Source of the DNA: Streptomyces macrolidinus
GTDB lineage: Bacteria > Actinomycetota > Actinomycetes > Streptomycetales > Streptomycetaceae
Direction: 5' to 3'
Length of the DNA stretch: 64,000 bases
NCBI RefSeq assembly: GCF_023887685.1
Contig: NZ_JAMWMR010000016.1
Location: 94,730-158,729 of the forward strand
Shown here: positions 7,102-16,634 of the stretch, piece by piece
Position numbering within the stretch: the stretch's first letter is position 1
How the letters are laid out: every line of letters begins with the position of its first letter
The notes under the pieces: generated by a model
Seen by the model: only the letters and a program-made list of their open reading frames with translations
Told to the model about the DNA's origin: nothing
Database searches by the model: none
Position numbers and translations under genes: made by a program

Positions 7102-8517
7102 TCAGTAGGCGCGCGCGACCACAGCGACCGTACCGGGTGCGTCGTCGGCGTCGGGAACCGACCCGTCCTCGGCGAGCAGACACCGTACGGTCATCGCGTG
7201 CTGGGCCAGCCTGGCCTCGCCGTCCGTGCCGAGAACGGCCCACGGGATGCGCGCCCAGCCGCCCGCGGACGTCGCCTCGACGGCCTCCTCGATCGTCGAC
7301 ACGTCCGTCGTACGGGAGACGCGGCGCTCGCGCGACTGCTTCAGCAGGAGCGCCTGGTCCTCCTCCAGGATCCCGGGGAGCACCTGGACGAGCGAGTCGA
7401 TCGCGACCGGCTCCTTGCCGCCCGGGATCCGGCGGGCCAGCATCGCCGTGTCGCCCGCCAGGTCACGGGGGCCGATCTCGATGCGCACCGGCACGCCCTT
7501 CAGCTCCCAGTCGACGGCGCGGCGGCCGAAGGGGGTGTCGGTGCGGTCGTCGACATGGACGCGGAGACCGGCCGCCTTGAGTTGATCGCCGAGTTCGCGG
7601 ACCTTGGCCAGAACCGCCTCGTCGTCCTTGACCGCGAGCACGACGGCCTGGATGTGCGCCAGCCGCGGCGGGACGCGCAGGCCGTTGTCGTCTCCGTGCA
7701 TCATCACCAGGGCGCCGATCATGCGGGTGGTGGAGCCCCAGGAGGTCTGCCAGACATGCTCCTGGACGCCCTCCTTCGACAGATACCGGGTGTCGAAGAC
7801 CTTCGCGAAGTTCTGGCCCAGTTCATGGCTGGTGACCATCTGGAGGGCCTTGCCGTCGCCCATCATGCTTTCGAGCGTGAGGGTGTTGATGGCGCCCGCG
7901 AAGCGTTCCTTGGCCGTCTTGCGGCCGGAGACGAAGTCCACCGCGAGGACGTTCTCCAGGAAGTCCCCGTAGACATGGCGCTGGATGTGGGCGGCGAAGT
8001 CGCGGGCCTCCTCGTACGTGGCGTGCGCGGTGTGGCCCTCCTGCCACAGGAACTCGGAGGTGCGCAGGAAGAGCCGCGGCCGGAGTTCCCAACGGACCAC
8101 GTTGGCCCACTGATTGATCAGCAGGGGCAGGTCGCGGTAGCTCTGCACCCACTTCGAGAAGTACTCGTTGATGATGGTCTCGGAGGTGGGGCGGACGACC
8201 GCGACCTCCTCCAACTCCTTGCCGCCGCCATGGGTGACCACGGCGAGCTCCGGTGCGAAGCCCTCGACGTGGTCGGCCTCCCGCGTGAGGTACGACTGCG
8301 GGATCAGCAGCGGGAAGTACGCGTTCTGGGTGCCCGTCTCCTTGATGCGGGCGTCCATCTCCGCCTGCATCCGCTCCCACAGTCCGTACCCGTACGGTCG
8401 GATGACCATGGTGCCGCGCACCGGCCCGTTGTCGGCCAGTTCGGCCTTGTTGATCAGGTCCTGGTACCAGCGCGGGAAGTCATCCGCACGGGGGGTGAGA
8501 ACGGGTGCCTTTGCCAT
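7102..8517 (-). CDS. proS: Prolyl-tRNA synthetase, archaeal/eukaryal type
   Basis: Class II synthetase charging tRNA-Pro. The 471-residue protein has motif 2 (RWELRPRLFLRTSEFLWQEGHTAH) preceded by VRPTSETIINEYF, then an anticodon-binding domain, and ends with a tyrosine (VVARAY). The C-terminal Tyr and the lack of the bacterial insertion editing domain mark the archaeal-type subfamily. Streptomycetes often carry this beside a bacterial-type ProRS elsewhere. The ATG at 8517 is preferred: it matches the family start (MAKAPVLTPRADDFPRWYQD) and has TACGAT 6 nt upstream instead of a Shine-Dalgarno, implying a leaderless mRNA. Confidence 0.95.
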   Translation of the reverse strand: MAKAPVLTPRADDFPRWYQDLINKAELADNGPVRGTMVIRPYGYGLWERMQAEMDARIKETGTQNAYFPLLIPQSYLTREADHVEGFAPELAVVTHGGGKELEEVAVVRPTSETIINEYFSKWVQSYRDLPLLINQWANVVRWELRPRLFLRTSEFLWQEGHTAHATYEEARDFAAHIQRHVYGDFLENVLAVDFVSGRKTAKERFAGAINTLTLESMMGDGKALQMVTSHELGQNFAKVFDTRYLSKEGVQEHVWQTSWGSTTRMIGALVMMHGDDNGLRVPPRLAHIQAVVLAVKDDEAVLAKVRELGDQLKAAGLRVHVDDRTDTPFGRRAVDWELKGVPVRIEIGPRDLAGDTAMLARRIPGGKEPVAIDSLVQVLPGILEEDQALLLKQSRERRVSRTTDVSTIEEAVEATSAGGWARIPWAVLGTDGEARLAQHAMTVRCLLAEDGSVPDADDAPGTVAVVARAY

Positions 8518-8523
8518 GGCGCG

Positions 8524-8529
8524 ATCGTA
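8524..8529 (-). promoter_or_regulatory. -10 hexamer TACGAT, leaderless proS promoter
   Basis: TACGAT ends exactly 6 nt before the proS ATG and there is no Shine-Dalgarno. This matches the TANNNT spacing known for leaderless actinobacterial transcripts. No good -35 is evident. Confidence 0.6.
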
Positions 8530-8608
8530 CGGGGACACGTCCGCGTGCCGCGCCTCATTTGCCACTCCGGGTGCGTCGGGGCACACCGTCCGCACACGCC
8601 CCGCCTCT

Positions 8609-10537
8609 TCAGTCGTCCTTGCGTATGCGCAGCACCCCGGCGATCCGGTACGCCTCCGCCTCCTCCAGCGTCTCGTTGACCAGGAGCGCCTCGGCGAGCG
8701 CGTCCAACTGGTCTCTGTGCTCGCGGAGTTTGCGGCAGGCCTCCTCGTAGCAGTCGTCCACGATGCGGCGCATCTCGTCCTCGATCACGTCGAGGGTCTG
8801 CGGGGCCGCCGCCAGACCGTACGTCTGCTGGGTGTCGTTGGGCAGGGCCGACAGCCGGCCCACGCGTTCGCTCATGCCCCAGCGGGCGACCATGCCGCGG
8901 GCGAGGTTGGTGACTTGTTCGAGGTCGCTCTCCGAGCCCGTGGTGATGACGTCGTAGACGACGTGTTCCGCGGCCATGCCGCCGAGGGCGCCGATGATGC
9001 GACCGCGCAAGTACTCCTCCGTGTAGGCGTACCGGTCGGCCTCGGGGGTGGACAGGGTCACGCCGAGGGCCCGGCCGCGCGGCACGATCGTGACCTTGCG
9101 GACCGGGTCGGCGCCCGGCTGCAGCATGCCAAGGAGCGCGTGACCGCTCTCGTGGTACGCGGTGCGCCGGCGCTCCTCCTCCGGCATCACCAGCGGACGC
9201 TCGGCCCCCAACTGGACCTTCTCCAGCGCCTCGGACAGATCGGTCCGGGTCACGCGGTCCTGTCGGCGTCGGACCGCGAGCAGCGCCGCCTCGTTGGCGA
9301 GGTTGGCGAGGTCCGCGCCGGTCATGCCCGGTGTCGTACGGGCCACCTGCGCCAGGTCCACGTCCGGGGCGAGCGGGATCTCCCGCGTGTGGATCCGCAG
9401 GATCGCCTCACGGCCGTCGCGGTCGGGCGGCGCGACCTGGACGACCCGGTCGAAGCGGCCCGGCCGGGTCAGCGCGGGGTCCAGGATGTCGGCGCGGTTC
9501 GTCGCCGCGATGACGACCACGCCCTCCGCGCCGGAGAAGCCGTCCATCTCGGTGAGGATCTGGTTCAGGGTCTGTTCGCGCTCGTCGTGGCCGCCCATGG
9601 AGGCACCGCCGCCGCGGGCCCGCCCGATCGTGTCGATCTCGTCGATGAAGATGATCGACGGGGCCACCTTGCGGGCCTCGGCGAACAGCTCGCGCACGCG
9701 CGAGGCGCCGACACCGACGATCATCTCGATGAACTCGGAGGCGGAGGCGGAGAAGAACGGCACGCCCGCCTCGCCCGCGACCGCCCGCGCGAGCAGCGTC
9801 TTGCCCGTCCCCGGCGGGCCGCTGAGCAGCACACCCCGGGGCATCTTCGCGCCCATCCTGCGGTACGCGTCCGGATGCTTCAGGAAGTCGACGACATCGT
9901 CCAGTTCGCCCTTGACCTCGTCGATCCCGGCCACGTCCTGGAAGGTGGTGCGCCGGGTGCCCGGCTGCAGTTCGACCGGCCTGGGCGGCGCCTTGCGGCC
10001 GAGCATGCCCCCGCCGTGCAGCCCGGAGCTCACCCGCCGCGCGATGAAGAGCCACAGTCCGACCAGGATCAGCATGGGCAGCAGCGAGAGCAGCAGATTG
10101 GACAGCAGGCTGCGCTCCTGCACCACCGGCTTCGCCGTCACCGTGACGTGGTGTCTGCTCAGGTTCTGCCAGAGCTGGTCCTCGGCGAAGGACGGGCGCT
10201 GCGTCTGGAACTTGGTGTACGTCCCCCCGCCCGGCTTGGGCTGCGCGTTGCGGAGCTGGCCCTGGATCGCGTCGCCCTTGGAGTAGATCTTGGTGACGTT
10301 GCCGTCGTTGACCTGCCGACTGAACTCCGTGTACGAGATCGTCGGCTCGTTGCCCTCGGTGAAGTGGGACAGGGCGAGGTTGGCGAGGACGAAGACGAGC
10401 ACAGCGGCAGCGATCAGAGCCCACCAGCTCCGGCGCATCTTCCGGCCGCCGCCGGGCCGCCGGGCCCCGTCCTCGGGGGTGCCCTCGGTGCGCCACGGCT
10501 GCTCGGGGTTCTGGCGCGACGGAGCGGGGTTGCTCAT
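8609..10537 (-). CDS. ftsH: FtsH-type AAA+ zinc metalloprotease
   Basis: Membrane-bound ATP-dependent protease degrading unassembled or damaged proteins. The 642 residues contain a Pro/Gly-rich N-terminus, TM1 (about 37-56), an extracytoplasmic domain with ISYTEFSRQVNDGNV, TM2 (about 146-165), Walker A GPPGTGKT (240-247), Walker B IIFIDEID, the SRH arginines TRPGRFDR, and the zinc site HESGH (462-466; usual form HEAGH). The ATG at 10537 has TACCGT 6 nt upstream and no Shine-Dalgarno. It is shorter than the main FtsH I would expect in streptomycetes, so it may be a second paralogue. Confidence 0.93.
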   Translation of the reverse strand: MSNPAPSRQNPEQPWRTEGTPEDGARRPGGGRKMRRSWWALIAAAVLVFVLANLALSHFTEGNEPTISYTEFSRQVNDGNVTKIYSKGDAIQGQLRNAQPKPGGGTYTKFQTQRPSFAEDQLWQNLSRHHVTVTAKPVVQERSLLSNLLLSLLPMLILVGLWLFIARRVSSGLHGGGMLGRKAPPRPVELQPGTRRTTFQDVAGIDEVKGELDDVVDFLKHPDAYRRMGAKMPRGVLLSGPPGTGKTLLARAVAGEAGVPFFSASASEFIEMIVGVGASRVRELFAEARKVAPSIIFIDEIDTIGRARGGGASMGGHDEREQTLNQILTEMDGFSGAEGVVVIAATNRADILDPALTRPGRFDRVVQVAPPDRDGREAILRIHTREIPLAPDVDLAQVARTTPGMTGADLANLANEAALLAVRRRQDRVTRTDLSEALEKVQLGAERPLVMPEEERRRTAYHESGHALLGMLQPGADPVRKVTIVPRGRALGVTLSTPEADRYAYTEEYLRGRIIGALGGMAAEHVVYDVITTGSESDLEQVTNLARGMVARWGMSERVGRLSALPNDTQQTYGLAAAPQTLDVIEDEMRRIVDDCYEEACRKLREHRDQLDALAEALLVNETLEEAEAYRIAGVLRIRKDD

Positions 10538-10543
10538 ACGTGG

Positions 10544-10549
10544 ACGGTA
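10544..10549 (-). promoter_or_regulatory. -10 hexamer TACCGT, leaderless ftsH promoter
   Basis: TACCGT ends 6 nt before the ftsH ATG; no Shine-Dalgarno is present. It lies directly after the ffh terminator hairpin. Confidence 0.55.
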
Positions 10550-10573
10550 CGGCACCCGGCAGGGCCCGGCACG

Positions 10574-10611
10574 CGCTGGGGGCGCCCTTGTGGACAAGGG
10601 CGCCCCCAGCG
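10574..10611 (-). terminator. Perfect 17-bp hairpin after ffh
   Basis: CGCTGGGGGCGCCCTTG pairs perfectly with its complement across a TGGA loop, 48 nt beyond the ffh stop. It separates ffh from ftsH. Confidence 0.8.
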
Positions 10612-10658
10612 TCGTACGGGACCGAACACTCGTATGCCGAGCGTCGGCCCATGAGGCC

Positions 10659-12209
10659 TCAGCCCATGAACTTCTTGAACTCGTCCGGCAGCTCGAAGTC
10701 CTGGCCGCCCTGCTGCGGCAGGTTGAAGGCGCCGGAGCCCTGGGCCGCCGCCTCGCGGCGCTGCGCCTCCTCCAGCTCCTGCTGCTTGCGCTTCATCGGG
10801 TTGCCGGAGCGCTGCTTGCCCTTGGCCTTCTTCGGCTGCTTCTTCGTCCGGCCGGGGCCGCCGCCCATGCCCGGGATACCCGGCATGCCCGGCATACCGC
10901 CGCCCTGGGCCATGCGGGCCATCATCTTGCGCGCCTCGAAGAACCGCTCGACCAGGTTCTTCACCGCGCTGACCTCGACACCGGAACCCTTGGCGACACG
11001 GGCGCGGCGCGAGCCGTTGATGATCGCCGGGTCCTGGCGCTCGGCCGGGGTCATCGACTTGATGATCGCGGCCATGCGGTCGACGTCCCGCTCGTCGAAG
11101 TTGTTGAGCTGCTCCTTCATCTGGCCCATGCCCGGGAGCATGCCGAGCAGCTTGCTGATGCTGCCCATCTTCCTGACCTGCTCCATCTGGGACAGGAAGT
11201 CGTCGAGCGTGAAGTCCTGGCCCTTCTTGGACGCCAGCTTGGAGGCCATCTTCTCGGCCTCGGCCTGGCTGAAGGTCTTCTCCGCCTGCTCGATCAGGGT
11301 GAGCAGGTCACCCATGTCGAGGATGCGGGAGGCCATCCGGTCCGGGTGGAAGGCGTCGAAGTCGTCCAGCTTCTCGCCGTTCGACGCGAACATGATCGGC
11401 TTGCCGGTCATCGAGGCGATGGACAGCGCCGCACCACCGCGGGCGTCACCGTCGAGCTTGGAGAGCACCACGCCGTCGAAGCCGACGCCGTCGCGGAAGG
11501 CCTCCGCGGTGTTGACGGCGTCCTGACCGATCATCGCGTCGACGACGAACAGGATCTCGTCGGGGCTGACCGCGTCCCGGATGTCCGCGGCCTGCTGCAT
11601 CATCTCCTGGTCGATGCCGAGGCGGCCGGCGGTGTCCACGATCACGATGTCGTGGACCTTGGTCCGCGCGTGCTCGATGGAGTCCTTGGCGACCTTGACC
11701 GGGTCGCCCACGCCGTTGCCCGGCTCCGGCGCGTAGACGGCCACACCCGCGCGGTCGGCGACGACGCTGAGCTGGTTGACCGCGTTCGGGCGCTGGAGGT
11801 CGGCGGCGACCAGCAGCGGCGAGTGGCCCTGCTCCTTGAGCCACTTGGCGAGCTTGCCCGCGAGGGTGGTCTTACCGGCACCCTGGAGACCGGCCAGCAT
11901 GATCACGGTCGGCGGCTGCTTGGCGAAGCGCAGACGGCGGGTCTCGCCGCCGAGGATCGTGACCAGTTCCTCGTTGACGATCTTGAGGACCTGCTGGGCG
12001 GGGTTCAGCGCCTTGGAGACCTCGGCACCGAGGGCGCGTTCCTTGACGCTCTTGATGAACGTACGGACGACAGGGAGGGCGACGTCGGCTTCGAGCAGCG
12101 CGATGCGGATCTCACGCGCCGTGGCGTCGATGTCCGCTTCGCTCAGCCGGCCTTTCCCGCGGAGGTTTTTGAAAGTCGCGCTGAGGCGGTCGGAGAGGGT
12201 GTCGAACAC
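10659..12209 (-). CDS. ffh: Signal recognition particle GTPase Ffh
   Basis: SRP54 homologue that binds signal sequences on ribosomes and docks with FtsY. The 516-residue protein has the N domain (MFDTLSDRLSATFKNLRGKG), G domain with GLQGAGKTT (107-115), DTAGRLGID and SKLDGDARGG, and a Met-rich M domain (about 300-440; MLPGMGQMKEQL, RRARVAKGSG). A basic KKQPKKAKGKQ tail is typical of actinobacteria. The GTG at 12209 begins the canonical N domain, with GAGG upstream; the frame is open for 40 more codons but these lack family features. FtsY and four signal peptidases are in the same window. Confidence 0.96.
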   Translation of the reverse strand: MFDTLSDRLSATFKNLRGKGRLSEADIDATAREIRIALLEADVALPVVRTFIKSVKERALGAEVSKALNPAQQVLKIVNEELVTILGGETRRLRFAKQPPTVIMLAGLQGAGKTTLAGKLAKWLKEQGHSPLLVAADLQRPNAVNQLSVVADRAGVAVYAPEPGNGVGDPVKVAKDSIEHARTKVHDIVIVDTAGRLGIDQEMMQQAADIRDAVSPDEILFVVDAMIGQDAVNTAEAFRDGVGFDGVVLSKLDGDARGGAALSIASMTGKPIMFASNGEKLDDFDAFHPDRMASRILDMGDLLTLIEQAEKTFSQAEAEKMASKLASKKGQDFTLDDFLSQMEQVRKMGSISKLLGMLPGMGQMKEQLNNFDERDVDRMAAIIKSMTPAERQDPAIINGSRRARVAKGSGVEVSAVKNLVERFFEARKMMARMAQGGGMPGMPGIPGMGGGPGRTKKQPKKAKGKQRSGNPMKRKQQELEEAQRREAAAQGSGAFNLPQQGGQDFELPDEFKKFMG

Positions 12210-12348
12210 GGCGGCGTCGGTCCTCGGAGTCGGGGTCGGTTTGGGTTGCCTCCAAGGGTATCCGGCCGCGCAAGCGATTCGTCCCCGCCTGCTCGGTCCG
12301 GCGGACGGGGCCGCCTCGCGTGACAGCACGCGCGAGACGAGGTCGATG

Positions 12349-14832
12349 TCACAGCGCCTGTTCCAGCGCCCGCGCGAGCGACGCCGCCTCCCGCGCGGGC
12401 AGCGGCGCGCCCCCGCTCGTCGTCACATAGAAGGCGTCCACCGCGTTCGCGCCCAGCGTGCCGACATGCGCGCTGCGCACGCGTACGCCCGCCCGCTCCA
12501 GCGCCCGCCCGATGCGGAAGAGCAGCCCCGGTGCGTCCTGCGCGCGTACCTCGATGACGGTGGCGTGCCGGGAGGCCGCCGGGGCGACCGTGACCCGTGG
12601 CGGGGGTGCCGTCCCGCCCCGGCGGCGGGGGTAGGCCGCGTCCCGTTCCGCGAGGCGCGCCGCGATGTCGAGGGAGCCGTCCAGGGCGCGTACGAGGTCG
12701 GCGCGCAGCCTCGTCCCGTCCGGCAGGGAGCCGTACTCCGCCGCGATCCGCCAGGCGAGCAGCAGGACCGGGGCGTCGTGGACGGCGTCCGGGAGGTCCA
12801 GGGTCCGTAGCTCCGCGGTGCGGACGGTGAGGCGGTGCAGGGCCAGGACGCCCGCCGTCGCGGGGAGGACGCCGGGCCGGTCCGGCAGGGCGAGGGTCAG
12901 CTCGGCGCCGAGGGGTTCGCCGGACGGTTCCTCGGCCGGCGGCTCGGTCCGGGCACGCAGGGCGAGGACGGGGCCGCCCGTGCGGAAGGCCTCGACGGCG
13001 AGCCGCTCCTGCTCGGCGGTGGGTACGGGGGCGCGGGGCGCGGCGGGTTCGTCGCCCGCGAGCAGGGCCGACACCCGCTCGACCAGGTCGCCCACCAGCG
13101 CACCGCGCCAGGCGGACCAGGCGGCGGGCCCGGTGGCCAGCGCGTCCGCCTCGGTCAGCGCGTGCAGCAGGTCCAGCGTGCTCTGCGCGCCGACCGTCTC
13201 GGCGACCACGCGCACGGTCGCCGGGTCCGCCAGGTCGCGCCGGGTCGCCGTGTCGACGAGCAGCAGATGGTGGCGTACGAGGGTGGCTAGGACGGTGGTG
13301 TCGGCACGGTCGAAGCCGATGCGGCCGGCCATGTCGCGGGCGATGCGCTCGCCCGCGACGCCGTGGTCGCCTGGCTCGCCCTTGCCGATGTCGTGCAGGA
13401 GCGCGGCGACCAGGAGGAGGTCGGGGCGGTCGACCCGGCGGGTCATCCCGGCGGCGCGTACGGCCGTCTCGATCAGATGGCGGTCGACGGTCCAGCGGTG
13501 GACGGCGGTGCGCTGCGGGCGGCAGCGCACGCGCTCCCAGTCGGGCAGCAGGCGCGTGATCAGCCCTTCGGCGTCGAGCGCCTCCCAGACCTGGACGCTC
13601 GGGCGACCGGCGCCCAGCAGGCTCACGAGCCGATCGCGCGCCTCGGCGGGCCAGGGCGTGGGCAGGGGGCGTACGGATGCGGCCAGGCGCCGGGCCGCGT
13701 GCGGGGACAGCGGGAGACCGGCCTGGGCGGCAGCGGCGGCGGCACGCAGCACCAGCACGGGGTCGCGTTCCGGGCGCGCGGTGCGGGAGAGCCCCACCTC
13801 GCCGTCCTGCTCCACCACCCCCTCCGCCAGCGGCGACCGCTCGGCGACCGGCGCGCCCGCCGTCGTCCTGCCGAACGCGCCCCTCGCCAGGGCGCGCAGC
13901 CGTGGCCGCACGGCGCGCGATCGCAGCACGCGCCCCACTTCGCGCCAGGTCACCTCGCCCGCGTACGAGATCACGCGTGCCGCGCCGTACACCTGGCGCA
14001 GCAGGGTGTCGGCGTCCGGCAGGCCGAGGTCGGCGGCGACCTGGTCCTGCTCCTGAAGGGTGAGCCGGTCACCGGCGCGCCCGGTGGCCAGATGCAGCGC
14101 GTCGCGTACGTCCAGGAGCGTGCGCCGGGCGTCCGCGAGCCCCTCGCGCGGGGCGTCGGCGAGCCAGGAGGCGGCGACCGCGCGCAGGGCCGTGATGTCC
14201 CGCAGACCGCCGCGGGCCTCCTTGAGGTCCGGCTCCAGCAGGTACCGCAGCTCGCCGTGGCGCTCGGCCCGCGCGGCGCACAGTTCCTGGAGTTCCGGCA
14301 GGCGCGCGGGGGCCTGCTCGCGCCAGTCGGCGAGGACGGCCGCTCGCAGAGCGGAGGTCAGTCCGGGATCACCGCTGAGGTGCCGGGCGTGCAGCAGACC
14401 GAGCTGCGCCTTGAGGTCCTCCCCGGCGGTCCTGCGGGCCTGCGCGGGCGTACGGACGGAGTGGTCGAGGGCGAGGCCGAGGTCCCAGACGGGGTACCAG
14501 AGGCGGTCGGCGAGGGCGGCGACCGCCGTGCTGTCGTGGCCGTCGTGCAGCAGGAGCAGGTCGAGGTCGCTGTGCGGGGACAGTGCGCCGTCGCCGTAGC
14601 CGCCGACCGCGACGAGGCTGACGCCGTGCGCTCCCCCAGCGTCCGTGGTGCCCGCGGTGCCCGCGGTGCCCGCGGCGAACAGCTCGGCCAGCCACTGGTC
14701 CGTCAGTGCGGCGAGGGCCGCGCGGCGCGGCGGCCCCGGCGGCGCGCCCTGGGTGAGGAGCCGCGAGCGGGCCGCCGCGTAGCCGCCGGTTCCCGGCGTG
14801 CCGTCCGCTGTCCGCGCGTCCGTGCTCGTCAC
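12349..14832 (-). CDS. glnD: PII uridylyl/adenylyltransferase GlnD
   Basis: Bifunctional nucleotidyltransferase and remover acting on GlnK according to nitrogen status. The 827 residues hold the nucleotidyltransferase motif GGYGDGALSPHSDLDLLLL (about 76-96), a GlnD-type linker, an HD domain (RPDLLLVAALLHDIGKGEPGDHG) for demodification, and two C-terminal ACT domains (LPDRPGVLPATAGVLALH; RAQDAPGLLFRIGRALERAGV) that sense glutamine. In S. coelicolor the homologue adenylylates GlnK. GTG start with GGAGGG about 8 nt upstream. Last gene of amtB-glnK-glnD. Confidence 0.96.
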   Translation of the reverse strand: MTSTDARTADGTPGTGGYAAARSRLLTQGAPPGPPRRAALAALTDQWLAELFAAGTAGTAGTTDAGGAHGVSLVAVGGYGDGALSPHSDLDLLLLHDGHDSTAVAALADRLWYPVWDLGLALDHSVRTPAQARRTAGEDLKAQLGLLHARHLSGDPGLTSALRAAVLADWREQAPARLPELQELCAARAERHGELRYLLEPDLKEARGGLRDITALRAVAASWLADAPREGLADARRTLLDVRDALHLATGRAGDRLTLQEQDQVAADLGLPDADTLLRQVYGAARVISYAGEVTWREVGRVLRSRAVRPRLRALARGAFGRTTAGAPVAERSPLAEGVVEQDGEVGLSRTARPERDPVLVLRAAAAAAQAGLPLSPHAARRLAASVRPLPTPWPAEARDRLVSLLGAGRPSVQVWEALDAEGLITRLLPDWERVRCRPQRTAVHRWTVDRHLIETAVRAAGMTRRVDRPDLLLVAALLHDIGKGEPGDHGVAGERIARDMAGRIGFDRADTTVLATLVRHHLLLVDTATRRDLADPATVRVVAETVGAQSTLDLLHALTEADALATGPAAWSAWRGALVGDLVERVSALLAGDEPAAPRAPVPTAEQERLAVEAFRTGGPVLALRARTEPPAEEPSGEPLGAELTLALPDRPGVLPATAGVLALHRLTVRTAELRTLDLPDAVHDAPVLLLAWRIAAEYGSLPDGTRLRADLVRALDGSLDIAARLAERDAAYPRRRGGTAPPPRVTVAPAASRHATVIEVRAQDAPGLLFRIGRALERAGVRVRSAHVGTLGANAVDAFYVTTSGGAPLPAREAASLARALEQAL

Positions 14833-14845
14833 CCGGCGGCCCTCC

Positions 14846-15184
14846 TCACAGCGCGTCGGGGCCGCGCTCGCCGGTGCGGACCCGGACGGCCGTCTCGACC
14901 GGGAGGGACCAGACCTTGCCGTCCCCGATCTTGCCGGTGCGGGCCGCCCTGACGATGACGTCGATGAGCTGTTCCGCGTCGTCGTCCTCGGTCAGCACCT
15001 CGATACGGATCTTGGGTACGAGGTCGACCGTGTACTCGGCGCCGCGGTAGACCTCGGTGTGGCCCCGCTGTCGCCCGTAGCCGCTCGCCTCGGTGACCGT
15101 CAGACCGTGCACCCCGAAGGACTGGAGCGCCTCCTTGACCTCGTCGAGCCGGTGCGGCTTCACGACCGCGGTGATGAGCTTCAT
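14846..15184 (-). CDS. glnK: PII signal protein GlnK
   Basis: A trimeric 112-residue PII protein that reports nitrogen, carbon and energy state and blocks AmtB. Begins MKLITAVVKPHRLDEVKEAL; the T-loop YRGAEYTVD carries Tyr51, the site modified by GlnD. The C-terminal GKIGDGKVWSLPVE segment is the nucleotide-binding signature. Its ATG overlaps the amtB TGA (ATGA), so translation is coupled, and glnD starts 13 nt after its stop. Confidence 0.97.
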   Translation of the reverse strand: MKLITAVVKPHRLDEVKEALQSFGVHGLTVTEASGYGRQRGHTEVYRGAEYTVDLVPKIRIEVLTEDDDAEQLIDVIVRAARTGKIGDGKVWSLPVETAVRVRTGERGPDAL

Positions 15185-16521
15185 GCGTCCACCTTCTTGT
15201 GCTGCCGCGCCGTGGCGGGGGCCGACGCGGCGGTCGTGACGACGCCGCCGCCCGCGCCGCTGAAGTCGTACGCGGTCTCGGCGTGTTCCGCCCGGTCGAT
15301 GCCGGAGATCTCCTCGTCCTCGCCGACCCGCAGACCGACCGTCCTGTCGAGGAGGAGGGCGAGGAGCGCGGAGACGACGACAGAGTAGGCGAGGACCCCG
15401 AGGACACCGGCGCACTGCTTCCAGAACTGGTCGAGGCCGCCGCCGTAGAAGAGGCCCCTGACATCGGACTGGCCGGTGCCGCTGGCGAACAGGCCGACGA
15501 GCAGGGATCCGACGACTCCGCCGACCATATGGACGCCGACGACGTCGAGGGAGTCGTCGTAGCCGAGGCGGTACTTCAGACCGACCGCCATGGCACACAG
15601 CACCCCGGCGATGGCCCCGACCGCGAGCGCGCCGAGCGGGGAGACCGCGCCGCCCGACGGGGTGATGGCGACCAGCCCGGCGACGGCGCCCGAGGCGGCG
15701 CCGAGCGTGGTGAACGCGCCATGGCGGATCTTCTCGTAGGCGAGCCAGGCCAGCATGGCGGCGGCGGTGGCGACCTGTGTGTTGACGAACATCAGCGGGC
15801 CCACGCCGTCGTCGTTGCCGAGCCAGGATCCGGCGTTGAAGCCGAACCAGCCGAACCACAGCAGCCCGGCGCCGAGCATGACCAGCGGAAGGCTGTGCGG
15901 ACGCATCGGGTCCCGCCGGAAGCCGACGCGCCTGCCGATGACGAGGATCACGCCGAGCGCCGCGGCGCCCGCGTTGATGTGGACCGCCGTGCCACCGGCG
16001 AAGTCGATCACGCCCAGGTCGTAGGCCCAGCCGCCGGTGCCCCAGACCCAGTGGGCGACCGGGAAGTACACGATCGTGGCCCACAGCACGATGAAGAGCG
16101 ACCAGGCGCCGAACTTCACGCGGTCCGCCAGCGCGCCGCTGATCAGGGCCGGTGTGATGATCGCGAACATCAGCTGGAAGACGGCGAAGACGAGGACCGG
16201 GACGGTGTAGCCGGGCCACAGGTCCGTCTTGCCGATGCCCTGGAAGCCGACGAAGTCCGTGCTCCAGCCGATGAGCGAGCCCTTGTCGCCGCCGAAGGCC
16301 AGGGAGAAGCCGTACAGCACCCACAGCAGCGTGACGATCCCGAGGCTGATGAAGCTCATCATCAGCATGTTCAGGGTGCTCTTGACCCGGACCATGCCTC
16401 CGTAGAAGAAGGCCAGGCCCGGGGTCATGAGCATCACCAGGGCGGAGCAGATGAGCATGAAGCCCGTGTTGGCGGACGACAGCTTGGCGGTGTCCGCCGC
16501 GAGCGTGACGGCTGGTGCCAT
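15181..16521 (-). CDS. amtB: Ammonium transporter AmtB
   Basis: A 446-residue Amt/Rh channel with about 11 membrane helices. The conserved N-terminal block LMTPGLAFFYGGMVRVKSTLNMLMMSF is present, as are the pore histidines in GGTAVHINAG and VGVHMVGGVVG. The ATG at 16521 is chosen because GAGGAG lies 8 nt upstream; an in-frame start 51 nt earlier lacks this. First gene of the amtB-glnK-glnD operon. A GlnR-type box lies about 100 nt upstream, predicting activation under nitrogen limitation. Confidence 0.97.
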   Translation of the reverse strand: MAPAVTLAADTAKLSSANTGFMLICSALVMLMTPGLAFFYGGMVRVKSTLNMLMMSFISLGIVTLLWVLYGFSLAFGGDKGSLIGWSTDFVGFQGIGKTDLWPGYTVPVLVFAVFQLMFAIITPALISGALADRVKFGAWSLFIVLWATIVYFPVAHWVWGTGGWAYDLGVIDFAGGTAVHINAGAAALGVILVIGRRVGFRRDPMRPHSLPLVMLGAGLLWFGWFGFNAGSWLGNDDGVGPLMFVNTQVATAAAMLAWLAYEKIRHGAFTTLGAASGAVAGLVAITPSGGAVSPLGALAVGAIAGVLCAMAVGLKYRLGYDDSLDVVGVHMVGGVVGSLLVGLFASGTGQSDVRGLFYGGGLDQFWKQCAGVLGVLAYSVVVSALLALLLDRTVGLRVGEDEEISGIDRAEHAETAYDFSGAGGGVVTTAASAPATARQHKKVDA

Positions 16522-16618
16522 CGGCGTCTCCTCGTCGATGGAGGTCCGGCCGAGCTGCTGCGGGCCGGTCATGTGCCACGAGAGTGACGCAGCCCGGTTT
16601 CGGTGGACGCCCCTCGGT

Positions 16619-16634
16619 GTTTCGCCGCGGTGAC
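16619..16634 (-). promoter_or_regulatory. GlnR-type box upstream of amtB
   Basis: On the coding strand the site reads GTCACCGCGGCGAAAC, an exact fit to the streptomycete GlnR a/b half-site pattern gTnAc-n6-GaAAc. A further GTAAC lies 15 nt upstream (plus strand 16650-16654). It is about 100 nt before the amtB start. Confidence 0.7.

Noticed and set aside
12210..12329. A 40-residue N-terminal extension of Ffh
   Set aside because: Not conserved with the N domain; the GTG at 12209 starts the canonical protein.
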